Assembly (NCBI GenBank): GCA_965555375.1
Contig: CBEWDL010000029.1
Span: 1 to 24,840, forward strand
Direction: 5' to 3'
Source of the DNA: CBDVBL01 sp965555375
Lineage (GTDB): Bacteria > Zixibacteria > MSB-5A5 > UBA10806
Length of the DNA stretch: 24,840 nt
Shown here: in pieces, positions 1-7,331 of the stretch
How positions within the stretch are numbered: position 1 is the first letter of the stretch
How the letters are laid out: every line of letters begins with the position of its first letter
Position numbers and translations under genes: made by a program
The notes under the pieces: model-generated
Databases searched by the model: none
Seen by the model: only the letters and a program-made list of their open reading frames with translations
Told to the model about the DNA's origin: nothing

Positions 1-55
1 ATTCTTGCCAGTCTCTTAACTGATTATGGTTAATAAGATAAACTTGAATCCCAAT

Positions 56-80
56 AAAAAAGGGCGGGCAAAACCCGCCC
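56..80 (-). terminator. Rho-independent terminator after the sigma factor gene
   Basis: A perfect 7-bp GC stem, GGGCGGG (62-68) and CCCGCCC (74-80), encloses a 5-base loop. Read on the minus strand it is followed directly by a run of six T (complement of 56-61). It lies 21 bases past the stop codon of the sigma factor gene, so it very probably ends that transcript. On the plus strand there is only a weak T tract after the stem, so it looks one-directional. Confidence 0.85.
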
Positions 81-101
81 ATTTTCGAAAGATCCGTTTC
101 T

Positions 102-956
102 TTAGTTCAGATATGCTCTCAGAGCCTTCGATCTTGAGGCATGCCTGAGCCGGCGAATTGCTTTCTCTTTTATCTGGCGGACCCTTTCCCGGGTAAGCGA
201 GAAACGGGCCCCGATCTCCTCAAGGGTCAGTGGCTTTTCGTGATTGAGACCGAAATAAAGGTTTATAACCAAGGCTTCGCGGGGAGAAAGAGTATCCAGC
301 GCTTTTTCGATTTCCACACGCAATGAATCGCTCAAGAGAGATTCGTCAGGCGACGGCTGCTCCTCGTCCTCCAGAATATCAATCAGGCTGTTATCCTCCG
401 AAACCGAAAACGGCGCATCAAGCGATAGATGTGAGTTGGAGATCTTAAGAGTATCCGAAACCTCCCCCTCGGTCAACGAAAGCTCCTTCGCAATCTCGGT
501 GGCCGAAGGTTCTCGGCCAAACTCCTGCTGCAGCGACGAGGAAACCTTGCCGATCTTATGCAAGGTCCCAACCCTGTTCAAAGGCAGCCGGACGATTCGC
601 GATTGCTCCGCCAGGGACTGCAAAACCGCCTGCCGTATCCACCAGACGGCATACGATATGAACTTAAAACCTCTGGTCTCATCAAATCTCTTAGCGGCTT
701 TGATCAGGCCGATATTGCCTTCGTTGATCAAATCCGCTAAAGACAATCCTTGATTCTGGTACTGCTTGGCTACCGAAACGACGAAACGCAGATTGGCCTT
801 GGTTAATTTTTCCAGGGCCCTTTGATCGCCCTGCTTGATCCGTTTGGCCAACTCCACTTCCTCACCGGCGTTTATTAGCGGTGTTTCGCCAATTTCTCGC
901 AGATACAAATCTAATGATTTATCCTCATTACGGTATTTCCTTACCACTTTAGACAA
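102..956 (-). CDS. rpoD: RNA polymerase sigma factor, primary (RpoD/SigA) type, short form
   Basis: A 284-residue sigma-70 factor that would direct RNA polymerase to housekeeping promoters. Region 1.2 is at about residues 13-46 and region 2 at 48-118, with the RFVVSVAKQYQNQGL stretch at 57-71 and the DNA-melting segment FISYAVWWIRQA at 99-110. Region 3 is at about 120-200. Region 4 is at 215-275, with the helix-turn-helix LTLEEIGARFSLTRERVRQI at 243-262. Region 1.1 and the non-conserved insert of proteobacterial RpoD are absent, as is usual for primary sigma factors of Bacteroidota and relatives. The start is a TTG, supported by an AAAGGAG site 9 bases upstream. It lies 96 bases downstream of the HtrA gene with no clear promoter between them, so co-transcription is possible. 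An RpoS-like alternative role cannot be excluded from sequence alone. Confidence 0.93.
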   Translation of the reverse strand: MSKVVRKYRNEDKSLDLYLREIGETPLINAGEEVELAKRIKQGDQRALEKLTKANLRFVVSVAKQYQNQGLSLADLINEGNIGLIKAAKRFDETRGFKFISYAVWWIRQAVLQSLAEQSRIVRLPLNRVGTLHKIGKVSSSLQQEFGREPSATEIAKELSLTEGEVSDTLKISNSHLSLDAPFSVSEDNSLIDILEDEEQPSPDESLLSDSLRVEIEKALDTLSPREALVINLYFGLNHEKPLTLEEIGARFSLTRERVRQIKEKAIRRLRHASRSKALRAYLN

Positions 957-965
957 TCAACTAAA

Positions 966-973
966 CTCCTTTC
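966..973 (-). promoter_or_regulatory. Ribosome binding site supporting a TTG start of the sigma factor
   Basis: On the minus strand the sequence GAAAGGAG (complement of 966-973) ends 9 bases before the TTG at 956-954. No ATG or GTG lies in frame between the site and that TTG. The first in-frame GTG is codon 4, which would give an overlong spacing. The site therefore favours TTG as the true start. Confidence 0.6.
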
Positions 974-1052
974 GGGCAACGCCCTAACATCGCTTTGGTT
1001 CTGCAACAACCATACAACTAAAATGATTTGATCGGGAGTTCCATTTTCGCCG

Positions 1053-2588
1053 CTAGCCTTCCGGGGTCACCGCCACAAAGATCCTGGAAACCCCTCTGCC
1101 AATATAAAAAGATATCGGCCTGGAGCTATCCCTCAAATCATTTGCCACATCGTAAAAATCGCCGGCATCTTCGATATCTATACCGCCTATTTTGAGGATT
1201 ATATCCCCGGCCCTCAATCCGGCATCGTCAGCCGAGCTTCCCGGCACAACCGATGTAATAAGAGCGCCGGATATAACATCTATTCCGAATCGCTCGGTGT
1301 TGGCCGACGTCGGGGTCTCAACCTCGAGGCCGAGCCACCCCTCATCCTCTCCGCCGCTCTCGGTCGATGGAGGCCCGGCATCAACGTATTCCATTCTATC
1401 ACCGAGCGTAACCTGGATATTCTTATAATCACCGTTGCGCCAGATCTCCATCCGCGTCTCACTGCCCGGCCCGGCATCAGCCACGAGAAAACGGAACTGC
1501 TGGGCGTCGGTGACCTTAATGCCGTTGAATTTGATTATGACATCGCCGACCTTTAGCGATGCCTTATCCGCTGGAGTGCCTTTATCAACCTGTGCAACGA
1601 GGATACCGTCCGTCGACGGCAGGCCGTTGGCCTCCTTCAATTCGTACGTGATATCCTGCGGATAGATCCCCAGATAACCCCGGGATACTATCCCTGATTC
1701 CTTGAGCTGATCGGCCACCTGCTTGGCCAGATTGATCGGGATCGCAAAACCGATTCCGACATTGCCGCCGGATGGGGAAGCAATAGCGGAGTTCACTCCG
1801 ATAGCCTGTCCTTTGAGATTAACCAATGGACCGCCCGAGTTCCCCGGATTAATGGAAGCATCGGTCTGGATATAATTCTGATATGACGGCATATCGCCAC
1901 CGAACATCAGCCCTTTCCTACCTTTGGCCGATACCACGCCTACGGTAACCGTTCGATCCAACCCCAGATGCGGGAACGGATTGCCTATAGCCATCACCCA
2001 ATCGCCGACCAGAATGGAATCGGAATCACCGACTGTTATCGTGGGAAGATCATAGTCCGGATCTATTTTCAGCAATGCCAGATCGGTCTCCGAATCAGTA
2101 CCGACGATCTCGGCTCTGTAACGATGCTGATCGGATAAAGTCACCGTCACCTTCTCTGCGTATTTGACCACGTGGTTATTAGTCAAAATGTATCCGTCCG
2201 AGGAAATTATGAAACCCGACCCCAGGGATTCAGAGCGCCTCATACGCGGCTGACGATTTCTGCCGTCATCGGGCAATCCAAAGAACCGCCTGAAAAAATC
2301 ATCGTCCATGAATGAATGGAATCTATCCTCGGTCATCGATTCCGCCGAAATATTGACCACTGCCGGTTTCACCTTTTCAGCTACATAAACGAATGGCGAG
2401 TGGCCTATCTCAGGCGCTATCCATCCGAACCCAGCGCCAGGAGATTGATTCTGAGGGTCTGTTTGACTCTCAGCTTTCAATTTTTCAGGAATTGTCAGGT
2501 TGGAACCGATGATCATGCCTGCCAGCATGAAAATGGCGCCCAGAGCGAGGACCCAGAGTACGCTCCTGAACTGAGCCACAAACTTCAT
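1053..2588 (-). CDS. htrA: HtrA/DegP-type periplasmic serine protease with two PDZ domains
   Basis: A 511-residue envelope protease/chaperone that degrades or holds misfolded exported proteins. Residues 9-29 form one hydrophobic segment (signal anchor or signal peptide). The trypsin-like domain spans about 65-300 and carries the complete triad: His139 in TNNHVV, Asp169 in ETDLALL and Ser251 in NPGNSGGP. PDZ1 spans about 303-398 (GYLGI carboxylate-binding loop) and PDZ2 about 417-508 (GWLGL). Length and layout match DegP/DegQ. The start ATG has a GGAGG site 7 bases upstream, and a sigma-70-like promoter lies 32 bases in front of it. The sigma factor gene follows on the same strand. Family membership is certain; whether it works as DegP (stress) or DegQ (housekeeping) is not visible. 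Confidence 0.95.
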   Translation of the reverse strand: MKFVAQFRSVLWVLALGAIFMLAGMIIGSNLTIPEKLKAESQTDPQNQSPGAGFGWIAPEIGHSPFVYVAEKVKPAVVNISAESMTEDRFHSFMDDDFFRRFFGLPDDGRNRQPRMRRSESLGSGFIISSDGYILTNNHVVKYAEKVTVTLSDQHRYRAEIVGTDSETDLALLKIDPDYDLPTITVGDSDSILVGDWVMAIGNPFPHLGLDRTVTVGVVSAKGRKGLMFGGDMPSYQNYIQTDASINPGNSGGPLVNLKGQAIGVNSAIASPSGGNVGIGFAIPINLAKQVADQLKESGIVSRGYLGIYPQDITYELKEANGLPSTDGILVAQVDKGTPADKASLKVGDVIIKFNGIKVTDAQQFRFLVADAGPGSETRMEIWRNGDYKNIQVTLGDRMEYVDAGPPSTESGGEDEGWLGLEVETPTSANTERFGIDVISGALITSVVPGSSADDAGLRAGDIILKIGGIDIEDAGDFYDVANDLRDSSRPISFYIGRGVSRIFVAVTPEG

Positions 2589-3045
2589 TATCTATCCTCC
2601 CAAATTTTTACAATCTTTAAAGATAAACATCTCCCGATATTATGTCAACACCTTTGTTGCTATACCTTCAAATTCGACAAATTGTTCCATCCCTTCATCC
2701 AACGCCCTCCAGCTCACTTAACTCTAAATAATACAATGAGTTGACATTCGCCATAGGCTTTGATGGGAAACGCAAGATGACTCGTTAAAATTCGCTTTTC
2801 CATCCCCTGCCATAAATATATGAACAACCTCCCACTCAGGGTTGGTTCCGGGTAATGGTTAACGGCGGCCGGCACAATACAGACCGTTATACACTCCATG
2901 TTGGACCGATTCTCAATCGCATAGAAGAGTGGTTCAAACCAGTGGCGAATCCTGCGCGAATATCCTAAATTAAACATGTGTGAGGTTTTTAATGATCTGA
3001 TGCTGACCGCATCTCCCGGGCATTCGAAATGGAAGGATCTGTCTG
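2589..3045. other. Intergenic gap between two divergent PDZ proteases
   Basis: This 457-base stretch separates the start codons of two divergent protease genes. At its left end it holds the htrA promoter and a 12-bp palindrome, ATCTTTAAAGAT (2613-2624), which overlaps the -10 element. At its right end is the ribosome binding site of the next gene, GGAAGGA, 9 bases before the ATG at 3046. I see no convincing promoter for the rightward gene, no RNA gene and no believable coding region between. Two minus-strand open frames here have no recognisable domain or ribosome binding site. Confidence 0.5.
2620..2648 (-). promoter_or_regulatory. Sigma-70-like promoter of the HtrA gene
   Basis: The minus strand carries a perfect -35 box TTGACA (complement of 2643-2648), a 17-base spacer and TATCTT as -10 (complement of 2620-2625, 4 of 6 matches). 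The predicted transcript start near 2613 leaves a leader of about 25 bases containing the GGAGG ribosome binding site. A 12-bp palindrome (2613-2624) covers the -10 and the expected start point, where a repressor or activator could bind; that role is inference. Confidence 0.6.
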
Positions 3046-4440
3046 ATGAAAAAAACTCTGATTATGGCGCTCGCCCTCATAGCCACGTTCGGAAATGCGA
3101 GATCCGACGACAGCGGCCTTGAGATTTTCGACAGGTTAAAATCACTGATAATTTCGGTCTCCGATTCCATCAAACCGTCCGTTGTGCATATAGAAGTCGT
3201 TAAAAAGAGGAACAACCAGCGGTTTGAATCGTTGGGATCGGGGCTCATAATTGATGCTGACGGTCATATCCTCACCAACGAGCATGTAATCGATGATCAT
3301 ATTGAAGTAATGGTCACATTAGAATCGAACCGGGAATTCAGGGCGCAGGTGGTCGGCACCGACAAATTGACCGACCTGGCGCTTCTGAAAATCGAAGTTC
3401 CCGAGGAACTATCGCTACGTGCAGCTAAGCTGGGCAATTCCGACTCAGTGCAGGTGGGCGAATGGGTTGTGGCTGTTGGCAACCCTTATGGTTTTGACCG
3501 AAGCGTATCCTTCGGCATAGTCTCCGGCAAAGGGCGAGTATTGAATATACCGTTATTGGCACCCCTGTTAAACGATTTTATTCAGACCGATGCCGCTATC
3601 GCCCCGGGATCATCCGGAGGGCCGCTGGTAAACCTTCGGGGAGAGGTAATCGGCATAAACTCCCGCGGCCTGGGACGCACCCAGGGATTTACGATCCCCA
3701 TCAACATCGCCGTGGAAGTGAAAGACAAGCTTCTTTCGTCGGGAAAAATAGAGCGCGGCTGGCTCGGTATCGTTATTCAACCGGTCAGCCGCAGTTACGC
3801 CAGGTATCTCGGTGATCCTGGCCTCGAGGGCGTACTCGTAGCTGATATCCTGGAGGATTCACCTGCAAAAAAGGCGGATTTGAGGCCGGGTGACGTTCTT
3901 CTGGAATTCGACGGTCAAACCCTCCAGGCGGAAAAAGAGGATGATTTAAACAAATTCACCCTGACCGTTTCTCAAGCCCCGGTGGGAGCTACCAGACCCA
4001 TTAAATTGCTCCGGGATGGAAAGATCAGAGACGTCGATATCGAGATCGGCCAGCAGCCCAAGGTCAAGGCCGACGAGTACGAATCTGAACTCGGCTTCAC
4101 GGTCAAGGAGATCACCGAAAACATGTACAGTATGTACCTTCTGGAAAGCAGGGAAGGTGTTTACGTTTCTTTTGTGGAGGTCGGCAGCATCGCCGCCAAG
4201 GGGGATTTATTCGAGGGCGACGTTATCATTGCGGTTAATCATGAGAAAATCCCCGATTTCGAAACCTTTAAGAAAATTATGGATGGTCTAAGCGAAGATG
4301 ACAATTTCATCCTCCTTAAGGTAATCCGCGGCAAAAACAATAGATTCGCGCTGCTCGACAGATCCAGCGTGCCCGCTGAGAAAGAGGAGACTGACGATAT
4401 GGATGAAGAATATATTGACGAGGAGGATTCGGAGGAGTAA
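3046..4440 (+). CDS. Secreted trypsin-like (S1C) serine protease with PDZ domains and acidic tail
   Basis: A 464-residue HtrA-family protease. Residues 1-20 form a short cleavable signal peptide (MKKTLIMALALIATFGNARS), so it is probably soluble in the periplasm. The catalytic triad is complete: His80 in TNEHV, Asp110 in LTDLALL and Ser190 in PGSSGGP. One clear PDZ domain spans about 237-335 (GWLGI loop) and a more diverged second one about 346-432. The last 20 residues are almost all acidic (445-464), a tail not usual in HtrA proteins and possibly a protein- or cation-binding extension. The start has GGAAGGA 9 bases upstream. It is a diverged paralogue of the protease on the opposite strand, and the two may share stress duties. 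Substrates are unknown. Confidence 0.92.
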   Translation: MKKTLIMALALIATFGNARSDDSGLEIFDRLKSLIISVSDSIKPSVVHIEVVKKRNNQRFESLGSGLIIDADGHILTNEHVIDDHIEVMVTLESNREFRAQVVGTDKLTDLALLKIEVPEELSLRAAKLGNSDSVQVGEWVVAVGNPYGFDRSVSFGIVSGKGRVLNIPLLAPLLNDFIQTDAAIAPGSSGGPLVNLRGEVIGINSRGLGRTQGFTIPINIAVEVKDKLLSSGKIERGWLGIVIQPVSRSYARYLGDPGLEGVLVADILEDSPAKKADLRPGDVLLEFDGQTLQAEKEDDLNKFTLTVSQAPVGATRPIKLLRDGKIRDVDIEIGQQPKVKADEYESELGFTVKEITENMYSMYLLESREGVYVSFVEVGSIAAKGDLFEGDVIIAVNHEKIPDFETFKKIMDGLSEDDNFILLKVIRGKNNRFALLDRSSVPAEKEETDDMDEEYIDEEDSEE

Positions 4441-4592
4441 TTATCCCGGAATTTTCTCGACCTTGTCAGGTTACTATATCTGAGGCTGTTACCTATGAGC
4501 AGAAACTATCGCGGCTGGCGCCCGAAACTTATGTTTGTTCGGCAACGTAAGTATACTCAAACGATGTGAGAACTCAATAAAGGGGAAGCGGC

Positions 4593-4784
4593 ATGGCCAA
4601 AAAACTCTACAGATCGAAAGAAGATAGAAAGATTGCCGGAATCTGCGGCGGTCTGGGCGAATATTTCGATATCGATCCGACTATTATCCGGCTGGTCTGG
4701 CTGGCGATGTTATTCGCGGTTGGCTCCGGAGTCCTGGCTTACATCATAGGCTGGATAATCGTCCCCGAAAAACCGGCGGCGTAG
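4593..4784 (+). CDS. Small PspC-domain membrane protein
   Basis: A 63-residue protein that is little more than one PspC domain. It begins with the motif RKIAGICGGLGEYFDIDP (residues 12-29), followed by one long hydrophobic stretch at about 33-57, long enough to cross the membrane. Members of this family sit in the inner membrane; the founder, PspC of the phage-shock system, senses envelope damage, but stand-alone short PspC proteins are widespread and mostly uncharacterised. AGGGGA lies 6 bases before the ATG. A TATACT at 4552-4557 could be the -10 of its own promoter, though no good -35 matches it. The gene follows a periplasmic protease by 152 bases, in keeping with an envelope-stress theme. 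No PspA, PspB or PspF gene is in the window. Confidence 0.85.
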   Translation: MAKKLYRSKEDRKIAGICGGLGEYFDIDPTIIRLVWLAMLFAVGSGVLAYIIGWIIVPEKPAA

Positions 4785-4804
4785 AAAAAACGTCAAATAC
4801 GCCA

Positions 4805-4844
4805 GGTGGCTATCCGCCGATAGCTGCCGAATCTGATTTTTTTT
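4805..4844 (+). terminator. Probable terminator after the PspC gene
   Basis: A 10-bp stem with two G-T pairs, GGTGGCTATC (4805-4814) and GATAGCTGCC (4819-4828), encloses a CGCC loop. Eight bases later comes a run of eight T (4837-4844). The gap between stem and T run is longer than ideal. It stands 20 bases past the PspC stop codon and before the next gene, which fits a transcription end. Confidence 0.5.
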
Positions 4845-4887
4845 CAGATGTGAACCATACCGGGCTTCGAATCGTTTATATTAGACT

Positions 4888-5679
4888 ATGCCGTTTACGA
4901 TATCTCATCCCGCCATTGTCTTACCCTTAAAACAGATCCGGCCGCGCTGGTTTTCCCTGACCGGGCTGATGGCTGGCGCTATCGCTCCCGATTTGATCTA
5001 CTTCTTGATGCTGATCACAACCTACAGGGGAGTCAGCCACTCATGGACAGGGCTTTTCATCTTCTGTCTGCCTGCTGGAATCGCTTTCTCTTTAGTCTTC
5101 CACCGGTTATTCAAGTACCATTTCATATTGAATCTGCCTCAGCCGCTGGATCGGTTCCTCTCCGGACTTGCGGGAAGAAAATTCCGGATTATCCACTGGC
5201 GGGAACTGCTGGTATTGGCTTACTCGGTTTTGATCGGCGCCTTGAGCCATTTCTTCTGGGATTCGATAACTCACGAGCAGGGCCAGATCGCCCGCCTGAT
5301 TCCACTCCTGCTGAATAAATCGGTCATACTGGGCATAACCGTACCCAACTACAGAATCATCCAGCACCTCAGCACGGCTCTTGGGATGCTGGCAATATTA
5401 ATGTATGCTATAAAATCGAATCTTATCCCGGCGACCTCATCGAATCGGCCAATCCGAAAGCCCGGGCAAAAGCTGATCTTCTGGATCGCGGGCGGCCTTG
5501 TGGCTCTTGCCCTCGCGTGGTTGGCTGTCTGGACCTATTACGGCTATAATATCTTTCAAATCGACGGGCGATTCTTGAGCTACCCCATCTCGACCACATT
5601 CGGCCTGGCCGGATGGGCCGGCTTTTTCTATTTCGTCTGCATTTATACGCTGGTTAAGAAATACTCTCCGACAAGGTAG
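4888..5679 (+). CDS. DUF4184 family multi-pass membrane protein
   Basis: A 263-residue integral membrane protein of the DUF4184 type, whose biochemical role is not known. The family signature is visible: MPFTISHPAIVLPL at the start, then LMAGAIAPDLIYF (about 28-40), SHSWTGL (50-56), FCLPAGI (59-65), and later GALSHFFWDSITHEQG (117-132). The conserved His and Asp residues of these motifs could bind metal, as in membrane-bound hydrolases, but that is only a guess. I count about seven hydrophobic segments. There is no ribosome binding site before the ATG; instead a TATATT lies 5 bases upstream, so the message may be leaderless. The following trk genes are on the other strand. Confidence 0.85.
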   Translation: MPFTISHPAIVLPLKQIRPRWFSLTGLMAGAIAPDLIYFLMLITTYRGVSHSWTGLFIFCLPAGIAFSLVFHRLFKYHFILNLPQPLDRFLSGLAGRKFRIIHWRELLVLAYSVLIGALSHFFWDSITHEQGQIARLIPLLLNKSVILGITVPNYRIIQHLSTALGMLAILMYAIKSNLIPATSSNRPIRKPGQKLIFWIAGGLVALALAWLAVWTYYGYNIFQIDGRFLSYPISTTFGLAGWAGFFYFVCIYTLVKKYSPTR

Positions 5680-5716
5680 CGGCGTATTGCAATACCCCCT
5701 TATAAGAACGACCTCT

Positions 5717-5872
5717 GTCGGGGAATAAATCCCCGACCTACAAAATAAAACCGGCTATCATGTCATTGCGAGGCCGCAGGCCGAAGCAATCTACCCTGAG
5801 TGTCGCCAGGCCATATAGTTCCTGTAGGTCGGGTTCGGATCCCGCAAAGCGGGAGAGAAACCCGGCATTTTC
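5717..5872. repeat. Cluster of palindromic dispersed-repeat-like elements
   Basis: A nested set of inverted repeats lies between converging genes. A perfect hairpin GTCGGGGA/TCCCCGAC (5717-5724, 5730-5737) comes first. CCCGACCTACA (5732-5742) is repeated inverted as TGTAGGTCGGG (5823-5833). Between these two lies ATTGC-GA-GGCC-GCA-GGCC-GAA-GCAAT (5765-5790), a palindrome of the 'CATTGCGAGG...GAAGCAATCT' style that is scattered through many bacterial genomes. A further hairpin CCCGC/GCGGG (5841-5845, 5849-5853) sits inside GGGTT...AAACCC. The arrangement resembles a REP-like or MITE-like intergenic element that may have landed stepwise. It contains no transposase gene. Open frames across it are not believable genes. 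It might also act as a weak two-way transcription block. Confidence 0.6.
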
Positions 5873-5884
5873 TATGTATCAGTC

Positions 5885-7327
5885 TCACCGCCGCCAGAAA
5901 TTCGGCAGGAGTATCGCCAGGACTGTTACCAGCTCCAGCCGGCCCAGTATCATGCAGACCGATAAGAAAAGCTTCCCGACCGGCGGGATGAAGGCGTAAT
6001 TCTCGATGGAGCCGACCCTCTCCAGCCCCGGGCCGATGTTGCAGAGGGTGGCCGCCACCGACGTGGCCGCGGTGATTATATCCAACTCCAGCGCGGTCAT
6101 GAAAAGAGTGCCTATTATGAAAACGGCGATCAGCATGGCGAAGAAGACCATGATGCTGTGCCGGATCTCCTTTGGTATGGTATGCCCGCCTATCTTAACC
6201 GCCCTTACCACGTGAGGCCGGGAGGCCTTGATCAGCTCGTCCTTGATGCTTTTAAGAACGACGATAAACCTCGATATTTTCATTCCTCCCGCCGTGGAAC
6301 CGGCCGATCCGCCGATAAACATCAAAACCACCAGTAAGACCCTGGAGAACGACGGGTAAAGGTTGAAATTATCGGTGCCGTAACCTGTCGTGGTGCCGAT
6401 TGCCACCGTCTGGAAGGCCCCTATCCGTAGCGCATGCCAGAAATCGGGATGGATAATTAATATATCAAATGTAATCAGGAGGGTAGCTAACACCATAATA
6501 CCGGCATAGAACCTGAATTCTACGTCTTTATATATCGTCTTCAGGTTTCCCCTGATTGAGAGGTAATAAAGATAAAAATTTACGCCGGCCGCAAACATAA
6601 AAATCGTTACCACTATATCGATGGCTGCAGAGTTGTAATATCCCAGAGAGGCCGACCTGGTCGAAAATCCTCCCGTGGACATGGTAGTGAATGAATGGCA
6701 GATGGCATCATAGAAACTCATATCGCATATCATTAAAATGATAACTTCCGCGGCGGTGAGCGTGAAATATATCTTCCATAGAATCGATGATGTCTCTTTC
6801 AGTTTCGGCTTGAACGATGACGTAATCGGGCCCGGCACCTCCGATTCAAAAAGCTTCTTCGCCCCCACGCCCAACCGCGGCAGCACGGCGATAAACAGGA
6901 CTATGATACCCATGCCGCCGAGCCACTGGGTCAGAGCCCGCCAGAACAGAATCGGCCTCGACGATCCCTCGATATCCGTCATCACGGTGGAGCCAGTGGT
7001 GGTGAAACCCGAGACCGTCTCGAAGAAGCAGTCTACGAAGCTTGTGAATGTGCCGGTAAAAAAATAGGGCAGGGCGCCGAAGATCCCCGCCAGAAACCAG
7101 CCGGAGGCCACTACGAAGACCGCCTCCCTTATGGGAATGACATCGCTCTTCCGTCCCGAAAAAAGCAAACCGAAGCCAAAGGCTAGAGTTATCACCACGG
7201 AAACGGCAAAGCCTTTAAGGCTGTTTGAGTCCGCATCGACAGCGGCCCAGATGAGGGAGGTCGCCATCGCAGCCCCGATTATAACCAGCAATATGCCGGA
7301 GAGTCTCGCGACGGTTCGCCAGTTCAT
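5885..7327 (-). CDS. trkH: TrkH potassium uptake channel subunit
   Basis: A 480-residue inner-membrane protein that forms the potassium-conducting pore of the Trk system. The four pore loops are visible: TTTGST (109-114), TMSTGGFST (215-223), TTTGYGTDN (312-320) and CNIGPGLERVGS (429-440). The glycine in each is the selectivity-filter residue. The gating-loop region with GGSAGSTAGGMK (339-350) is also present. Size matches TrkH/KtrB-type proteins. The ATG follows the trkA stop codon by only 4 bases without a clear ribosome binding site, so translation is probably coupled to trkA. The end of the gene borders the palindromic repeat cluster. Confidence 0.96.
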   Translation of the reverse strand: MNWRTVARLSGILLVIIGAAMATSLIWAAVDADSNSLKGFAVSVVITLAFGFGLLFSGRKSDVIPIREAVFVVASGWFLAGIFGALPYFFTGTFTSFVDCFFETVSGFTTTGSTVMTDIEGSSRPILFWRALTQWLGGMGIIVLFIAVLPRLGVGAKKLFESEVPGPITSSFKPKLKETSSILWKIYFTLTAAEVIILMICDMSFYDAICHSFTTMSTGGFSTRSASLGYYNSAAIDIVVTIFMFAAGVNFYLYYLSIRGNLKTIYKDVEFRFYAGIMVLATLLITFDILIIHPDFWHALRIGAFQTVAIGTTTGYGTDNFNLYPSFSRVLLVVLMFIGGSAGSTAGGMKISRFIVVLKSIKDELIKASRPHVVRAVKIGGHTIPKEIRHSIMVFFAMLIAVFIIGTLFMTALELDIITAATSVAATLCNIGPGLERVGSIENYAFIPPVGKLFLSVCMILGRLELVTVLAILLPNFWRR

Positions 7328-7331
7328 ATGG

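Noticed and set aside
2741..2746. A TTGACA on the plus strand that might be a promoter for the second protease
   Set aside because: No acceptable -10 box 16-18 bases downstream, and it is 300 bases from the gene.
2714..2977. An 87-codon open frame on the minus strand in the gap between the two proteases
   Set aside because: No recognisable domain, no ribosome binding site, atypical composition; best read as chance.
2970..3248. A 92-codon minus-strand open frame overlapping the start of the second protease
   Set aside because: It lies mostly antisense to a clear signal peptide and protease domain and has no family features.
4831..4849. A second hairpin ATCTGA/TCAGAT with a T-only loop after the PspC gene
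   Set aside because: Short AT-rich stem that uses the T run as its loop; more likely incidental to the terminator's T tract.
5760..5999. Plus-strand open frames across the repeat cluster and the end of trkH
   Set aside because: Their sequence is translated palindromic repeats and antisense trkH; no ribosome binding site.
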